A model generated the notes under the pieces. The model was not told the origin of the DNA. It saw only the letters and a program-made list of their open reading frames with translations, and made no database searches. A stretch of 36,135 nucleotides of DNA. Source: Smittium culicis (lineage: Eukaryota; Kickxellomycota; Harpellomycetes; Harpellales; Legeriomycetaceae). The translations under genes were made by a program, and so were the position numbers. The DNA lies in assembly GCA_001970855.1 (NCBI GenBank), contig LSSN01001823.1, positions 1-36,135 on the forward strand, written 5' to 3'. Positions within the stretch are counted from its first letter, which is position 1. Every line of letters starts with the position of its first letter. Below are positions 14,483 to 24,667 of this stretch, piece after piece.

Positions 14483-16169
14483 GTATTTTATTTCATTTTT
14501 TTTCAAATTTTTTTCCTTTAAAAATTAAGTAGCATATAATAAATATTATTATTTTTGGTTTTATACTATCATTTAATGTGCGAAGTTATTTCGAGGTGTG
14601 AATTTTTTTGCTATAATTAAAATCTTCAAAAGTTATACATTATTTATACAATTAAAACCTAAAAGAAAATATTATCGAATAAGCGATATAATACAGGTAT
14701 TAATTTACTTTAATAAAAGCTTTAAAATATTATTTCTTAGAGCTGGATATGATTCTCTAAAGAATCTAATCTATATTTAGACTATAATAATTTATTTATT
14801 AATTTACTGCAAAATAAAAAAAAACTCATAATTTATAGTAGAATATATTTTAAAAAAAATCAATAATGTTTTGATTTATCTCTTAATAGATTTCTTTATA
14901 AATTGATCGATTTTTTATGTGTATTTTCGAGAATGGTTGAAATCTAATTTTAAATATTATTCTATAACCTAAAAGAAATTGAAGGTTAAATATTTTTATT
15001 TCATAATAAATTCATATTATATTAAATATAAAATTAGGAACAATTTGTATTATTCAGTATTATATTTTAGATTCATTTTTTCAAGTACTTGATCAATAGG
15101 CAGTTTTTGTTACCTATAAAGCATGCATTATATTGTATAAACCTAATCTAATTACAAAGTTTTATAGTTTATTCGATATAATAAATGTGTTTCAAGCAGT
15201 GTGTTTAGATAAAATACATTTTTGAGCCAGGAATTTTTTTCTTTATACAATATTTCTCAACGAGGGAATATTTTAATGTTTGTACCGTTAAGGATGCGGA
15301 TAAAAAAAGTGATATTTAATACAAATAATTTTATCAAAAAAAAATTTTTTTTGGGGGAGGGGATTAGTTGGTTAAATAATATCGAATTTATAATTAAATT
15401 AAAACTAAACTAAAATTAATTGTTTAAATATTTATTTTTTTGGGATTTTATTTTATGAGTTTACATTCGAGACCCTTGGTTTAAGCTGTTGCTTTTTGTG
15501 TTATAAAATTTGATTAGGTGATGCAAATTAAATATAAGTGTTGGCTGTATCAGATAATTTATTCGATAATTATCCAAAATAAGATTTAAGCAAAAGCAAA
15601 GCTTCACCAGGAGAAAAAATTCAATGAAATAGGTATAGAAACGAAAAAATCTCATACAATTTAGATTTAATTAGCTGATTTATAGGCGCTGGCAAATGGG
15701 ATACCAATATTGAAATGAGTGAGTAAATTGAATTTAGTTATTGGCCACTGTTTAATATGACATGGATAAAGAGAGCGTATTGGCCATGCGGATAAGAGAT
15801 GGAGGGGTTTGAAATTAAATTAAGGGCTCTGGGCCATTAGTAGAATAGCGAAACTATTAGCAAATAGTGTGGGAATAAAAAAAAAAAGGAACGATTATTA
15901 AAAAAAGAGACATTGATATGTGTAGCTAAATTAATAGGATTTTTTTCACTTGTATGCAACAGTTAAATATTATACTTATTTATTTTTTAGCAACTTGACT
16001 GTCGCTTTTATAAGAAATAATAATAAAAAAATCTTCCTAAATTTTTCATTCTGATTCGAGGTGCTTGTATTTTTTATTAAAGCAAGTCAAACTTTATACT
16101 TAGAAAAAAAGGCGAGGCTGATTATATTTATTTCTTGTGTGTAAACTGGACTTCAAAGAGGACGATAAA
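14483..16169. other. Right part of the gene desert and upstream region of the PRPP synthetase gene
   Basis: AT-rich spacer without a supported gene. Short ORFs here are made of Lys, Asn, Ile, Phe and Tyr and look random. The last few hundred bases (about 15660-16169) are less biased and should carry the promoter and 5' UTR of the PRPP synthetase gene; no specific box is claimed. Confidence 0.45.
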
Positions 16170-17619
16170 ATGAGAAACGGGCGTCTGTTTTCTGGTACTT
16201 CGCATCCAGTTCTTGCTCAAAGAATCGCAAATCATCTAAACATTTCATTGTCACCGGTTACCGTCCAACGCTTCCCCAACCAAGAGATTACTGTAAGTTT
16301 TGGCATTTCTGTCCGTGATCAGAATGTCTACATTATTCAAAGTGGCTCCAATATCGTCAACGATCATGTTATGGAACTGGTCATAATGATCCGCGCTGCC
16401 AAGATGTCTTCTGCAAGAAAGGTTACTGTCATTATACCCTACTATCCATACTCCAAGCAAAGCAAAAAGAAGAAGCATAGAGGCGCCATCACCGCAAAAC
16501 GTAAGAACACATATACTCATTTAACTTACAGCTCACTCCTTTTTTAAATTAAACTAATTGTTGAATCTTTTTGACGTTTTTTTTTTCGTTGCTAAAAAAA
16601 CAGTTGTTGCCGACATGTTGACCGTTTCAGGTGCTGATCACATAATCACTCTTGATCTACATGCATACCAAATATCTGGTTTCTTCCCCGTCCCTCTTGA
16701 CAATTTGTTCTCAAAGCCAACTATTGCAAACTGGATCGAAAATAACATTCCTGATTACAAGAATGCTGTCGTTGTAGCCAAAAACACTGGTGGTGCTAAA
16801 CGTGTTACTGGCTTGGCCGATACTCTTGGAATCAACTTTGCTCTCATATATGTTGATAATAGCCATGCAAAGACGTCATTTTCACGTGCACCCTCTTCTG
16901 TTGCCCTACAATGTTTACCACCAACTTCTGAACTCGAGTTTAGACTAAATAGCCAGTCATTAGTTTCCCAGCATGCAAACATTGATGTGGAAGAAGATGA
17001 GGACAATAAAAGCGATGGCTCAGAAATTAGGGAGCTTGAGTTAGAAATGAGCGAACTTGACTTGAGACCAATTGATGAAATTATGAATGAATCCGACGAC
17101 GATCTAGACGAAGATTTAGTTTCTGAATCAAACGCAAGCCACAACAGTCCGCTGCTTTCACATACTCAATTCAAAGAAGTCTCTAAAGTTTCAAGCAATG
17201 GTGAACCAGCAGCTAATGGAGCCAATTCAGCAGTAGGCGCCAAAAAACTTTCTTCTAACCCCAAAAAAATTGTCCTCATTGGCGATGTTAGAGATAAGCT
17301 TGTTCTATTAGTTGACGATTTGATTGACAGACCACGCAGCTTCCTCACTGTTGCTGAGCATCTGACTGAAAACTGTGGCGCTAAAGGTGTCTACATCTTT
17401 ACTTCACACGGTTTATTCAATGACATTTCACTTGAGGAAATCGAAAACTGTCCATTTGTCCAGAAAGTTATCACTACTAACTCTTACCCCATTAGCAACA
17501 ACTTGAAGGAAACCTCAACCAAACTAGTCCAAATCGATATCAGTCCTTTGCTTGCCGAAGCCATCAGACGCAACCACAACGGAGAATCCATCAGCTCACT
17601 CTTTGAACGTCCTATCTAA
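16170..17619 (+). CDS. PRS1: Ribose-phosphate pyrophosphokinase (PRPP synthetase), fungal insert-bearing Prs1-like subunit
   Basis: PRPP synthetase transfers pyrophosphate from ATP to ribose 5-phosphate, making PRPP for purine, pyrimidine, His, Trp and NAD synthesis. Exons 16170-16500 and 16604-17619 (intron 16501-16603, GTAAGA..CAG) join inside a Leu codon and give 448 aa. Start: ATG at 16170, which gives the family-typical MRNGRLFSGTSHP. Seen: flexible loop YSKQSKKKKHRGAITAK (94-110, Arg104 kept), GADHIITLDLH (120-130), GGAKR (173-177), and a C-terminal half with VDDLIDRPRS (347-356). Between about 200 and 330 lies a non-homologous Asp/Glu/Ser-rich insertion, as known for fungal Prs1/Prs5-type subunits; simple family members are about 320 aa. 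The canonical PRPP loop DTxxT is DRPRS here and the ribose-phosphate loop SPDAGGAKR is AKNTGGAKR. It may therefore work as one subunit of a hetero-oligomer rather than alone. Confidence 0.93.
16501..16603 (+). other. Intron of the PRPP synthetase gene
   Basis: 103-nt GT-AG intron with donor GTAAGA and a T-rich stretch before the CAG acceptor. Removing it restores the family motif AKLVADMLTV across the junction. Confidence 0.93.
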
Positions 17620-17955
17620 TTTTATTTACCTTACCTCTAACTTATTCTTTCATTATTTCTTTTTTAAAGCTAATTGGCTTCTATTTTTAATTTCAAATAA
17701 ATTATTTTTCTAGAATCTGTATAAAAAGTTATAAAATTACAGGCTTTAGAGAATGTACTTTATATACTCATTTTATATTTAAATCCTGATAAAGAATCAG
17801 ATAAACATATAAAATAAAGAGTAGTAGCGCCACTAAAAAATAAGTAGATGTTACTAAGCTTTGTGGGTAAAAATAATCAGTAGAAAAGATATTTATTATT
17901 ATTAAAACGCCAAATAAAATAATGTAAGAAAACAGACAGGAGTGGAAAAAAAAAA
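17620..17955. other. Convergent 3' intergenic spacer
   Basis: AT-rich spacer between the stop of the PRPP synthetase gene (plus) and the stop of bS16m (minus). It must hold both polyadenylation regions. No gene is seen. Confidence 0.6.
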
Positions 17956-18255
17956 TCATTTGTGTAATGGTGGAGGCAAGAGCCCAGCTTTCGCCATTAG
18001 CTGGTGTACGCGGACAGTTGGCTGTGCACCGACGCCGAGCCAGTACTTGGCCCGATCGAAATTCAACTGCACATGTTTCTCGGTCAATTTCAGCGCTGCT
18101 AAGCCGCTATTGTTCTTGCTGGTGGGAATAGGACTGAACGCTCCTATCTTCTCGAGAGGCTTGCTTGTGAGCCGCGTTCTTGCATTTGCCACCACAATGT
18201 GGAAGAATGGCGCTGATTTAGCTCCTTGCTTAACTAGTCTGATTTTAACTACCAT
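17956..18255 (-). CDS. MRPS16: Mitochondrial small-subunit ribosomal protein bS16m
   Basis: bS16m is a structural protein of the mitochondrial 28S-type small ribosomal subunit, inherited from the bacterial S16 family. The single exon encodes 99 aa beginning MVVKIRLVKQGAKSAPFFHI, matching the bacterial start MVxIRLxRxGxKxxPFYxI. Further family signatures are NARTR (24-28), EKIGAFSPIP and the segment AKYWLGVGAQPTVRV followed by AGLLPP at the C terminus. The length is close to bacterial S16 (80-100 aa), so the gene looks complete and needs no extra exon. No separate presequence is evident; the conserved N terminus may act for import. It is clearly more GC-rich than anything around it, consistent with selection on a compact conserved protein. 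It lies tail-to-tail with the PRPP synthetase gene. Confidence 0.96.
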   Translation of the reverse strand: MVVKIRLVKQGAKSAPFFHIVVANARTRLTSKPLEKIGAFSPIPTSKNNSGLAALKLTEKHVQLNFDRAKYWLGVGAQPTVRVHQLMAKAGLLPPPLHK

Positions 18256-18727
18256 TTTTTATATTTTTCGTACCTTGATCTGATAGATATATTATTTCTA
18301 CAATTAAAAAAAAAAAGATTGTTTCTCTAAATAATTAGTTTAGCTTGAGAGTGATGAATATTATTGCTTTGTAGTTTTCGAAATTCGGGATTTTTCTATC
18401 TATCGATTTTCTGGAAGGATTAGTGCTATTTTTTAGAGCAAATTGGAATTTTCGATTTCACGATCAAGAATGGATATCTAGTAAATAATCGGTGAAATAA
18501 AATAATTATAAAAATTTTATGGAGGCTAAGAATCTTAGTTTAGTTTTTTTTTCTTAAAAAATGCAATAGAATAAAAGGGTTTGTAAATCAAGTTTATTAA
18601 ATTGGCTGATAAACTTTCCAATCAACTTATGTTTTTGGATCTACCAATAATCAAGCCTTATTATTTAATTAAACTTTTTATTGACTGGATTATTTATATT
18701 ATTCGTTCAATTTGCTACAGAGCTAAT
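18256..18727. other. Upstream region of bS16m
   Basis: AT-rich, no ORF supported. The bS16m promoter should lie here, since that gene is read leftward from 18255. Confidence 0.5.
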
Positions 18728-18925
18728 TTAACCCTTTCCCGTCTAGGACTCTTAAATAGATTGAATTGAATGTTTCGTTTATTATTTAAAGGCCGATCTA
18801 TAATTTGCTTCTACAATACAAGCTAGCCAATAAATTTTAAGATCTCAGAATTATACTAAATTAGTTGATTTCAGTTGGTTATATTTGGTAGATAAAAAAT
18901 AGTCTAGCGCCCGTGAAAGGGTTAA
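18728..18925. mobile_element. MITE copy 1, TTAA-flanked, piggyBac-like termini
   Basis: The left end reads TTAA-CCCTTTCCCGTCTAG and the right end, reverse-complemented, reads TTAA-CCCTTTCACGGGCG. These are inverted termini of about 10-15 bp with one mismatch in the first ten, each abutting a TTAA. The 190-bp core has no ORF and contains a TTTGGTAGA segment near the right end. A second copy lies at 34794-34990 in reverse orientation, with the same internal landmarks at the same spacing. TTAA target duplication with CCC-starting termini is the hallmark of piggyBac-superfamily elements. The structure is seen directly; the superfamily call is inference. Confidence 0.8.
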
Positions 18926-19410
18926 TTACTTTAATATTCGATAGTGGCAAAAGAAAATTTCGATTAACTGAATGTAGTATAGAATATAAAAATACCACAT
19001 ATTTCCAAAAAATACCCCGAAATATTCGAGTTGCTTTATTATTAATTTTAAGAGTTCCGTATTATATAAATATTCATTTGTGATGCAGAAGTGTATTAAT
19101 TATAGATCTCAAGCAAGAGGCATAGTAATCAAGATTGAAATTGATGTAAATTTAGTTGTGTTGGTAATGCGTGGGAGCATGCACTTGTTATTTTCTTGAC
19201 ACAGCAAATCATAGGTCTAATAAAACTAAAGTATAAAAAAATCTAGAGATAATCCTATCTTAATGAGAGTCATATTTGAAATAATTATTAATTCATTTTA
19301 ACTAATTTTTCTTCATAAAATCTTTAAAAAACGCTTGATTATTGAATGAGATATTTTTACTTTTACTAATAATGCATATTTTTATAAAAAATATATTACA
19401 ACGATAAAAT
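18926..19410. other. AT-rich spacer
   Basis: No gene or clear motif seen. Confidence 0.5.
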
Positions 19411-19572
19411 TTAGCCTTTATACATTTCTACAACATCTTTAAATTTTTGAGATCTACGTTCCATGCCTCTATTTTGAATTAAATGATCTGTGCTATATTC
19501 ATTTTGAACTATTATAATAATGTCACTAAAATCTATAAATGGTAATCCTTTGGCGCTATCGAAATTTTCCAT
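19411..19572 (-). CDS. Small hypothetical ORF (53 aa) or isolated last exon
   Basis: ATG at 19572 opens a 53-residue frame ending at TAA 19411. It starts MENFDSAKGLPFIDFSDIII and ends in a charged helix-like stretch rich in Arg, Lys and Glu. Unlike the random ORFs around it, it is not dominated by AAA/AAT/TTT codons and has a mixed, hydrophilic composition, which is why I list it. I do not recognise it. It lies about 770 bp downstream of the XRN1 stop on the same strand. It could be a short independent gene, the last exon of an unseen spliced gene, or chance. Confidence 0.3.
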   Translation of the reverse strand: MENFDSAKGLPFIDFSDIIIIVQNEYSTDHLIQNRGMERRSQKFKDVVEMYKG

Positions 19573-20344
19573 CAGATAGTATAATTAAAAAAAATTACTA
19601 TGTGAATTTTTTGTAATTAGTCAATTTTGTTGACTTATATAGACATAATTAATTTTTCTTATAATATAAAAATCATACGAAAATCAAATAGTATAAACTA
19701 AATTATAAATAAAGAATTCGATAATTAGAATTTTGAAAATAACGATATAAGCTAAAAAAAAAATCACCACACCCAAGTTAATTCAATTATCAAACTGTTA
19801 TATTCCCATAAATTTTGAGATATTCTATTTAAATAGTAAAAATATTTCTAAATTATCTTTTTAATACTATTTATCTATTTAATAGATTTTTTTAAATTCA
19901 CTAAAAAGTATAAAGAGGCGTTTTTTTAGCTTATTTTTTCCACAAAATTTTATAAAAATGAAGTTTTTCAACGCATTTTTTTTATCGAATATAGAAATAC
20001 ATTATGACCATAGAATTTTATTTTATCAAATCACCTAAAGCAAAAAAACGTGTTTATTAATTTTATTTCTGGCATCAGAAAAAGTTTATTTTTATAAATT
20101 AAATGTATTACTTTTATGCTGCTCAATATCAAAAGATTTAATATTCAATAAAAAATCTTAGAGTTTATAAATTGCTGATAATTAATAGATAAAATAAATT
20201 ATACTATTTAGTAATACGTATTTTATCTAATAAGTATTTTTATATTACGTATTTTTTAAAAGTATCAAATATCGAATATACCGTTTAAATATATAATTAA
20301 AATTTTAGTTGAAAAAAAACTATAATATCTTATATTAGTAAAAT
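19573..20344. other. AT-rich spacer downstream of XRN1
   Basis: Very AT-rich. It must include the XRN1 3' UTR. No gene is seen. Confidence 0.5.
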
Positions 20345-23300
20345 TTAACTAAAATATGAGCTATTAAATGATTCCCTTGCTTTAGTGATATTTAGAACAC
20401 TATCGCAATATGCGTAATCGATGCGTTTTTTTCTTAGCTTCCCACCTAAATTCGATCCAAAAGTAATATGACAATCCCACATAACGTCAAGATACCATAT
20501 TATTGATTGGTGGATCGAGTTGCTAGCGTAAATATTTTTTTCATTTTTAATTATCCCAAATTTTTCGCTATCAGAATAATGATCTTTCTTTATGTTTATT
20601 TTAACAACAACACCATAAGATCCGAATTTTACATCTGTTCCCGAATCTATAACCAGTTTTACCACGTCTCCTAGCAAAAATAGCTGATTTACCAGATTTC
20701 TTGAAGCGTCTTGAGCTCTTAAGAATTTTTTGGGATCGATATCCTCAATTGGAATATCAATATGCCTTTTCATATCAATATTATAAACCCCAGCATTATT
20801 TTGGTTAGTCAAATTATCTATTTCATTTTCGATTTTAACAATATCCTCAAAATCTATTCTTTTTGTATATATTGATTCCAATTTTGGAAGAGAACAAGAT
20901 TTTCTTTTAACCCAGCTAGACGTCTCAAGTATATCTTCGATAGAAACACTCCCAGGTCCTGATGTCAGTTTTTTTTCTGGTACAATGAAACTTTTATCTT
21001 TAAAAAATATATACATTAGCTTTTGAATAATTCTTTTAAATCTAGTTATATATTCACTAACCAAATTTATCGCTTTTGATGAAAATACCCATCCATTTTC
21101 TGATCTATATGTGTAGCCGTGGATCATTAGACCCTTCTTTTCGTATTTTAATCCCAAACCTATCTTTATCAAATCTTTTGAGTTTTCAAGCTCCACAAAT
21201 ATGACTGAGGTTATTTTGTAAAAAATGTTAGTAGGAATTTTCAAAATTTTTGAAATTTTTGTCGGGCAGTAAAACTTTGTTTTGTCTGAAAGGTTAGAAT
21301 CGTACCTCCAACTAATATTTAATTTTTCGCGTTCCTTTAGTTTAGCCAATTCGAAAACATCGATTTTCTCACTTTCCATAATGCTAGGACCTATAGATAT
21401 TGACGCTATTACTTCATTATCTGAAGATTTAGATATATGGCCTGAACTACCAAAGTTATCGGAACCATTTAAATACACCACTTTTTGGCTCAGTTCATAG
21501 AATTCACATGGTTTTTGGAATTTCTTATAGTTGAAAAAATCTTCTGCCTGACCTAAGAGCCTGGAAATACTGCTAAATCGCGAGTGATGTTTAAAATGTT
21601 CTATAATTTTTTCTTTTGTTAGAACTAGCGACCCTGGGTATACATATTTGCAGTCTTCAATGCTTCCACAATCTTTCAAAGCATTAAAACATTTTCGGTA
21701 GTAATTAAAATCGTTTATAGTACCATTTCTATCAGGGTTCATTATATCTATATACGGGTAAGTATGTATCAAATAATTATAATCTACTTTGATTCTTTTT
21801 CTATGTAAATATTTACTGGTGATTTCATCAAAACTTTCTGTCCATTTTTTTTTTCTGATCAGCCGAGAACGGTAAAAATTCAATATCAGCATCGTCAGCT
21901 TTATATATTCCAGTTGAAAAAGATATAAACATTATTTTTGATATTTTATAATGTGGATACTCGACAAAAATAAATTCATCATTTTTCATCGCTTCTTTGA
22001 ACTCATCGATTGGATTTTCATAGCTGTTTTTTGCGATAATCGTTAAATTTTTATGAAATTGTTTTACCGGCTTATTTTTGACGATATACTGTCCTTTTGC
22101 ATAAGAAATTGCAATAGAGTTCAGTGATCTGATCTCATAAAATAAATCATCATTCTTAAAGCTGTCATGAAAATTATTATTAAGACATGAGTAACACACT
22201 GGTGAAAAATCGCACCTAGAAGAATAAGTGTCTCCATAACTTCCTGGGAATTTAAGCTTAAATTCTTTTCCTTCAACTGGAATATTCTCACCATAATAAA
22301 ACAACGATGCCGCTTTATTTTTATTCCTATTCATTTCTTCTGGATCTATATTCGATAAAATTGGTCTTATTTCATGTAAAATTTTTTCCACGTCGCTTGG
22401 GCTAAGATCAGGGACATATCGATTTATTTCAAAATTCCTATCAGTTTTTTCATAAGTGCTGTTTAAAAATGAACTATTATCACCTATTAGTTTTTGTATA
22501 CCGCTTGGGAAAAGCTTACACGACGATTTGGGCGCTATTAATATTAAAAGTTCCATCGGTTTCAATGGATCGCTTTTTTTTATATTATAGCTTTTGTAGA
22601 AGCTAGATATATCTAGCATATCAGAAATCATAGGACTAAATAAATACTCAGGTAGATATTCCCAGGACTCAAGTCCTATAAAATAATATTTCAATACCCA
22701 TTGAAGCTTATCTATATACGAAATACAAACTGATTGAACAATATCTGTATTTTTTGTTATTGGGGCGCAATTTTTTAACCGATTTGGCTTCAATGAGTCT
22801 ACTGCGAAATTTTTAACACTTTCATCTAGATTTAAGGAATAATTAGCATGCTTAAAAGACTCATAGTTCTGTAAAAAGTCGGTATTTGTCGAATTTTCAT
22901 CTAAATGGCACAAAATATTTGAACTTTTTTTTGCGGAGTCTAAAAAGATATCCAAAAATTTTAAAATTTCTTTTTTAATGTTTTCGATATCACCATGGAT
23001 TTTGAGATTTTGAATTCTGTAACATAAATCAGGGACTCCTAAACTTTTAATATTATTATCGCACACACATTTTTTTTCATCGTGGCTCAAGTCAGATTCT
23101 TTAAGGGATACGGTTGATTCGTTTTTATTTATCTCAAAAACTATAGCTCCGTTCTCATCAAAGTATCTTTTTATGGTTAACCCGAGTTTATCTGTAACGT
23201 ATTTTGTAAAAAAGTATGATTTAACCTTCAACTCAGAAGAAATTTTCAAGCTTTCGAGTTTATCTGACTCTGACTGCGATATTACTAAATTGTAGTATCC

Positions 23301-24667
23301 AAACAAAATTTCTATAATTTCGGTCAAATTTTCGTATAGCAGATTATCTTCAATATCTATATTATCACCACAATTTTCATCCGTTTTTTTATATTCTTCA
23401 CACAAAAATCCTGAACCGCTATCATATAATTCAAAGTAGCGTTTTTCTAAATTAGATAAGTCGCAAAATACCAGCTCAAGCCTTTCTAAATTAATTATTG
23501 AATTTTCGACCAAATATCCCCCCATAATGGGTCTCAATCTGATATAAATATCAATAAGCTCATGCAAAGATCCATTCTCTACACTTATTCTGGGCAGTTC
23601 TTCAAGAAAATCGTTTCCAGCAAACATAAGCAACAACATAAAATCATCTATCACCCTTAAAAGATCATATCCTGAGTCATATTTTTCATATAAAGAGTTC
23701 TTTAGTTCGCTAAATTCAATTTCCAAATATTCTCGCAATAAGTCTATACTCACAACATTGTATTTTTGGCATAGAAAATCTCTAACAATAATATCATTTT
23801 CTGATTTAAATGGATATACTGTTTTAAACTCTGGGCGAATAATGCAAATGTTTTTTTTATGAGATATAAGACCCAGTACTATTAAATCTGAATCAGTGCC
23901 ATAAATACAATGACTAGTAGCATTGTCTAGATTTGAGCTGCTAACGGATCTGATATAATCGAATATCTTGTGTTTGCCTTCGCCAGGAACCTATTTTTAT
24001 TTAAAAATGAATTAAGCAGCTATTATTATTGAATTTTAATGCCTTATTTACATTATATCCTGATAACACAACTTTAAGTTTTTTCCAGCTTTTATCCTCG
24101 GTGACCTTTTTATGAATTAAAAACTTGAGTAATTCATTTAACTTTTCCATAAATTCGGTTCCCGGAGAAATGCTACCAATATCAAATCCTAAACCAGAAT
24201 AATTTTTTTCTTTGTTTCTGGTATATCTATATCGCCTTTGTAAATTCAGTTTGAGTTGAGGCGACACTCCATCAACTGCTATAAATAGTAGCTTTCTAGG
24301 GTTTATAATTGAGACTAAACGCTCAATATATAGCAAAATTTTTTCAATAGCTTCGAAATCATCCATATCAATGATTTCATTCTCATTTTCTGCTAAAAGT
24401 TGATCATAAATTATTCCATTCAAATCAACATAAAGATTATCTATTTTCAAGCAAAATATAATAGTTTTTATATTCAAAGAATAAAACATAGAAAAATAAG
24501 AAATTCATTTTACCATATTTCGGGAAATAATCATCTTCTAGAGGATTTATAATCAAAGGGTATTTGTTTCTATACATAAAGAATTTGTTATAAATGCTAT
24601 TATAACCTTTTAAATATAAATATAAATAAAATTACTTTAAAAAACCATATAAGCGTGGAACTCCCAT
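20345..24667 (-). CDS. XRN1: Cytoplasmic 5'-3' exoribonuclease Xrn1 homologue, with one homopolymer frameshift
   Basis: Xrn1 degrades decapped, 5'-monophosphorylated mRNA in the cytoplasm. Four exons: 24636-24667, 24514-24569, 24052-24440 and 23990-20345. All introns are GT-AG (66, 73 and 61 nt). The start is MGVPRLYGFLKNKYPLI, matching the family's MGVPKFFRWISERYPLI. Metal ligands are seen at D35 (NLYVDLNG), D86 (VDGVSP), E163 (PGEGKHK), D192/D194 (YGTDSDLI) and D286 (GNDF). C-terminal landmarks include GLGLKYEKK and the SH3-like GDVVKLVIDSG..KFGSYGVVV segment. An A10 run at 21845-21854 shifts the frame; with nine A the whole reads as 1373 aa. The long disordered tail of yeast Xrn1 (1528 aa) is missing. 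Oddities: the second Glu of GEGEHK is Lys165, His41 is Tyr, Arg100 is Tyr. Identity is strong; catalytic competence is doubtful. Confidence 0.92.
21845..21854 (-). other. A10 homopolymer at the XRN1 frame change
   Basis: On the coding strand CAG is followed by ten A and then TGGACA. The upstream frame stops nine codons after the run begins (TGA at 21828); the downstream frame is open above the run back to 21892. One A fewer makes the two halves one continuous family-like protein. Candidate causes are an assembly or sequencing error, a genuine indel, or slippage or +1 frameshifting on the A run. Confidence 0.9.

Noticed and set aside
12750..15655. Several 60-64-codon ORFs in the gene desert (12750-12941, 14598-14780, 15222-15413, 15461-15655)
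   Set aside because: Composition is Lys/Asn/Ile/Phe/Tyr-dominated, as expected by chance at this AT content.
16137..16169. Upstream in-frame extension of the PRPP synthetase start
   Set aside because: It begins with GTG, not ATG; the ATG at 16170 gives the conserved family N terminus.
16251..17348. Minus-strand ORFs over the PRPP synthetase gene
   Set aside because: Antisense shadows; the Ser-rich products mirror the acidic insertion on the other strand.
17768..17959. 63-codon minus-strand hydrophobic ORF
   Set aside because: Low-complexity Ile/Leu/Phe/Tyr content expected of AT-rich DNA, and it lies in a 3' spacer.
17942..18283. 113-codon plus-strand ORF
   Set aside because: Antisense shadow of bS16m.
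18590..18727. Possible third MITE fragment next to copy 1 (a TTTTTGGATCTACCAA segment near 18631)
   Set aside because: Only one short similarity to copy 2 was seen, with no terminus or spacing match.
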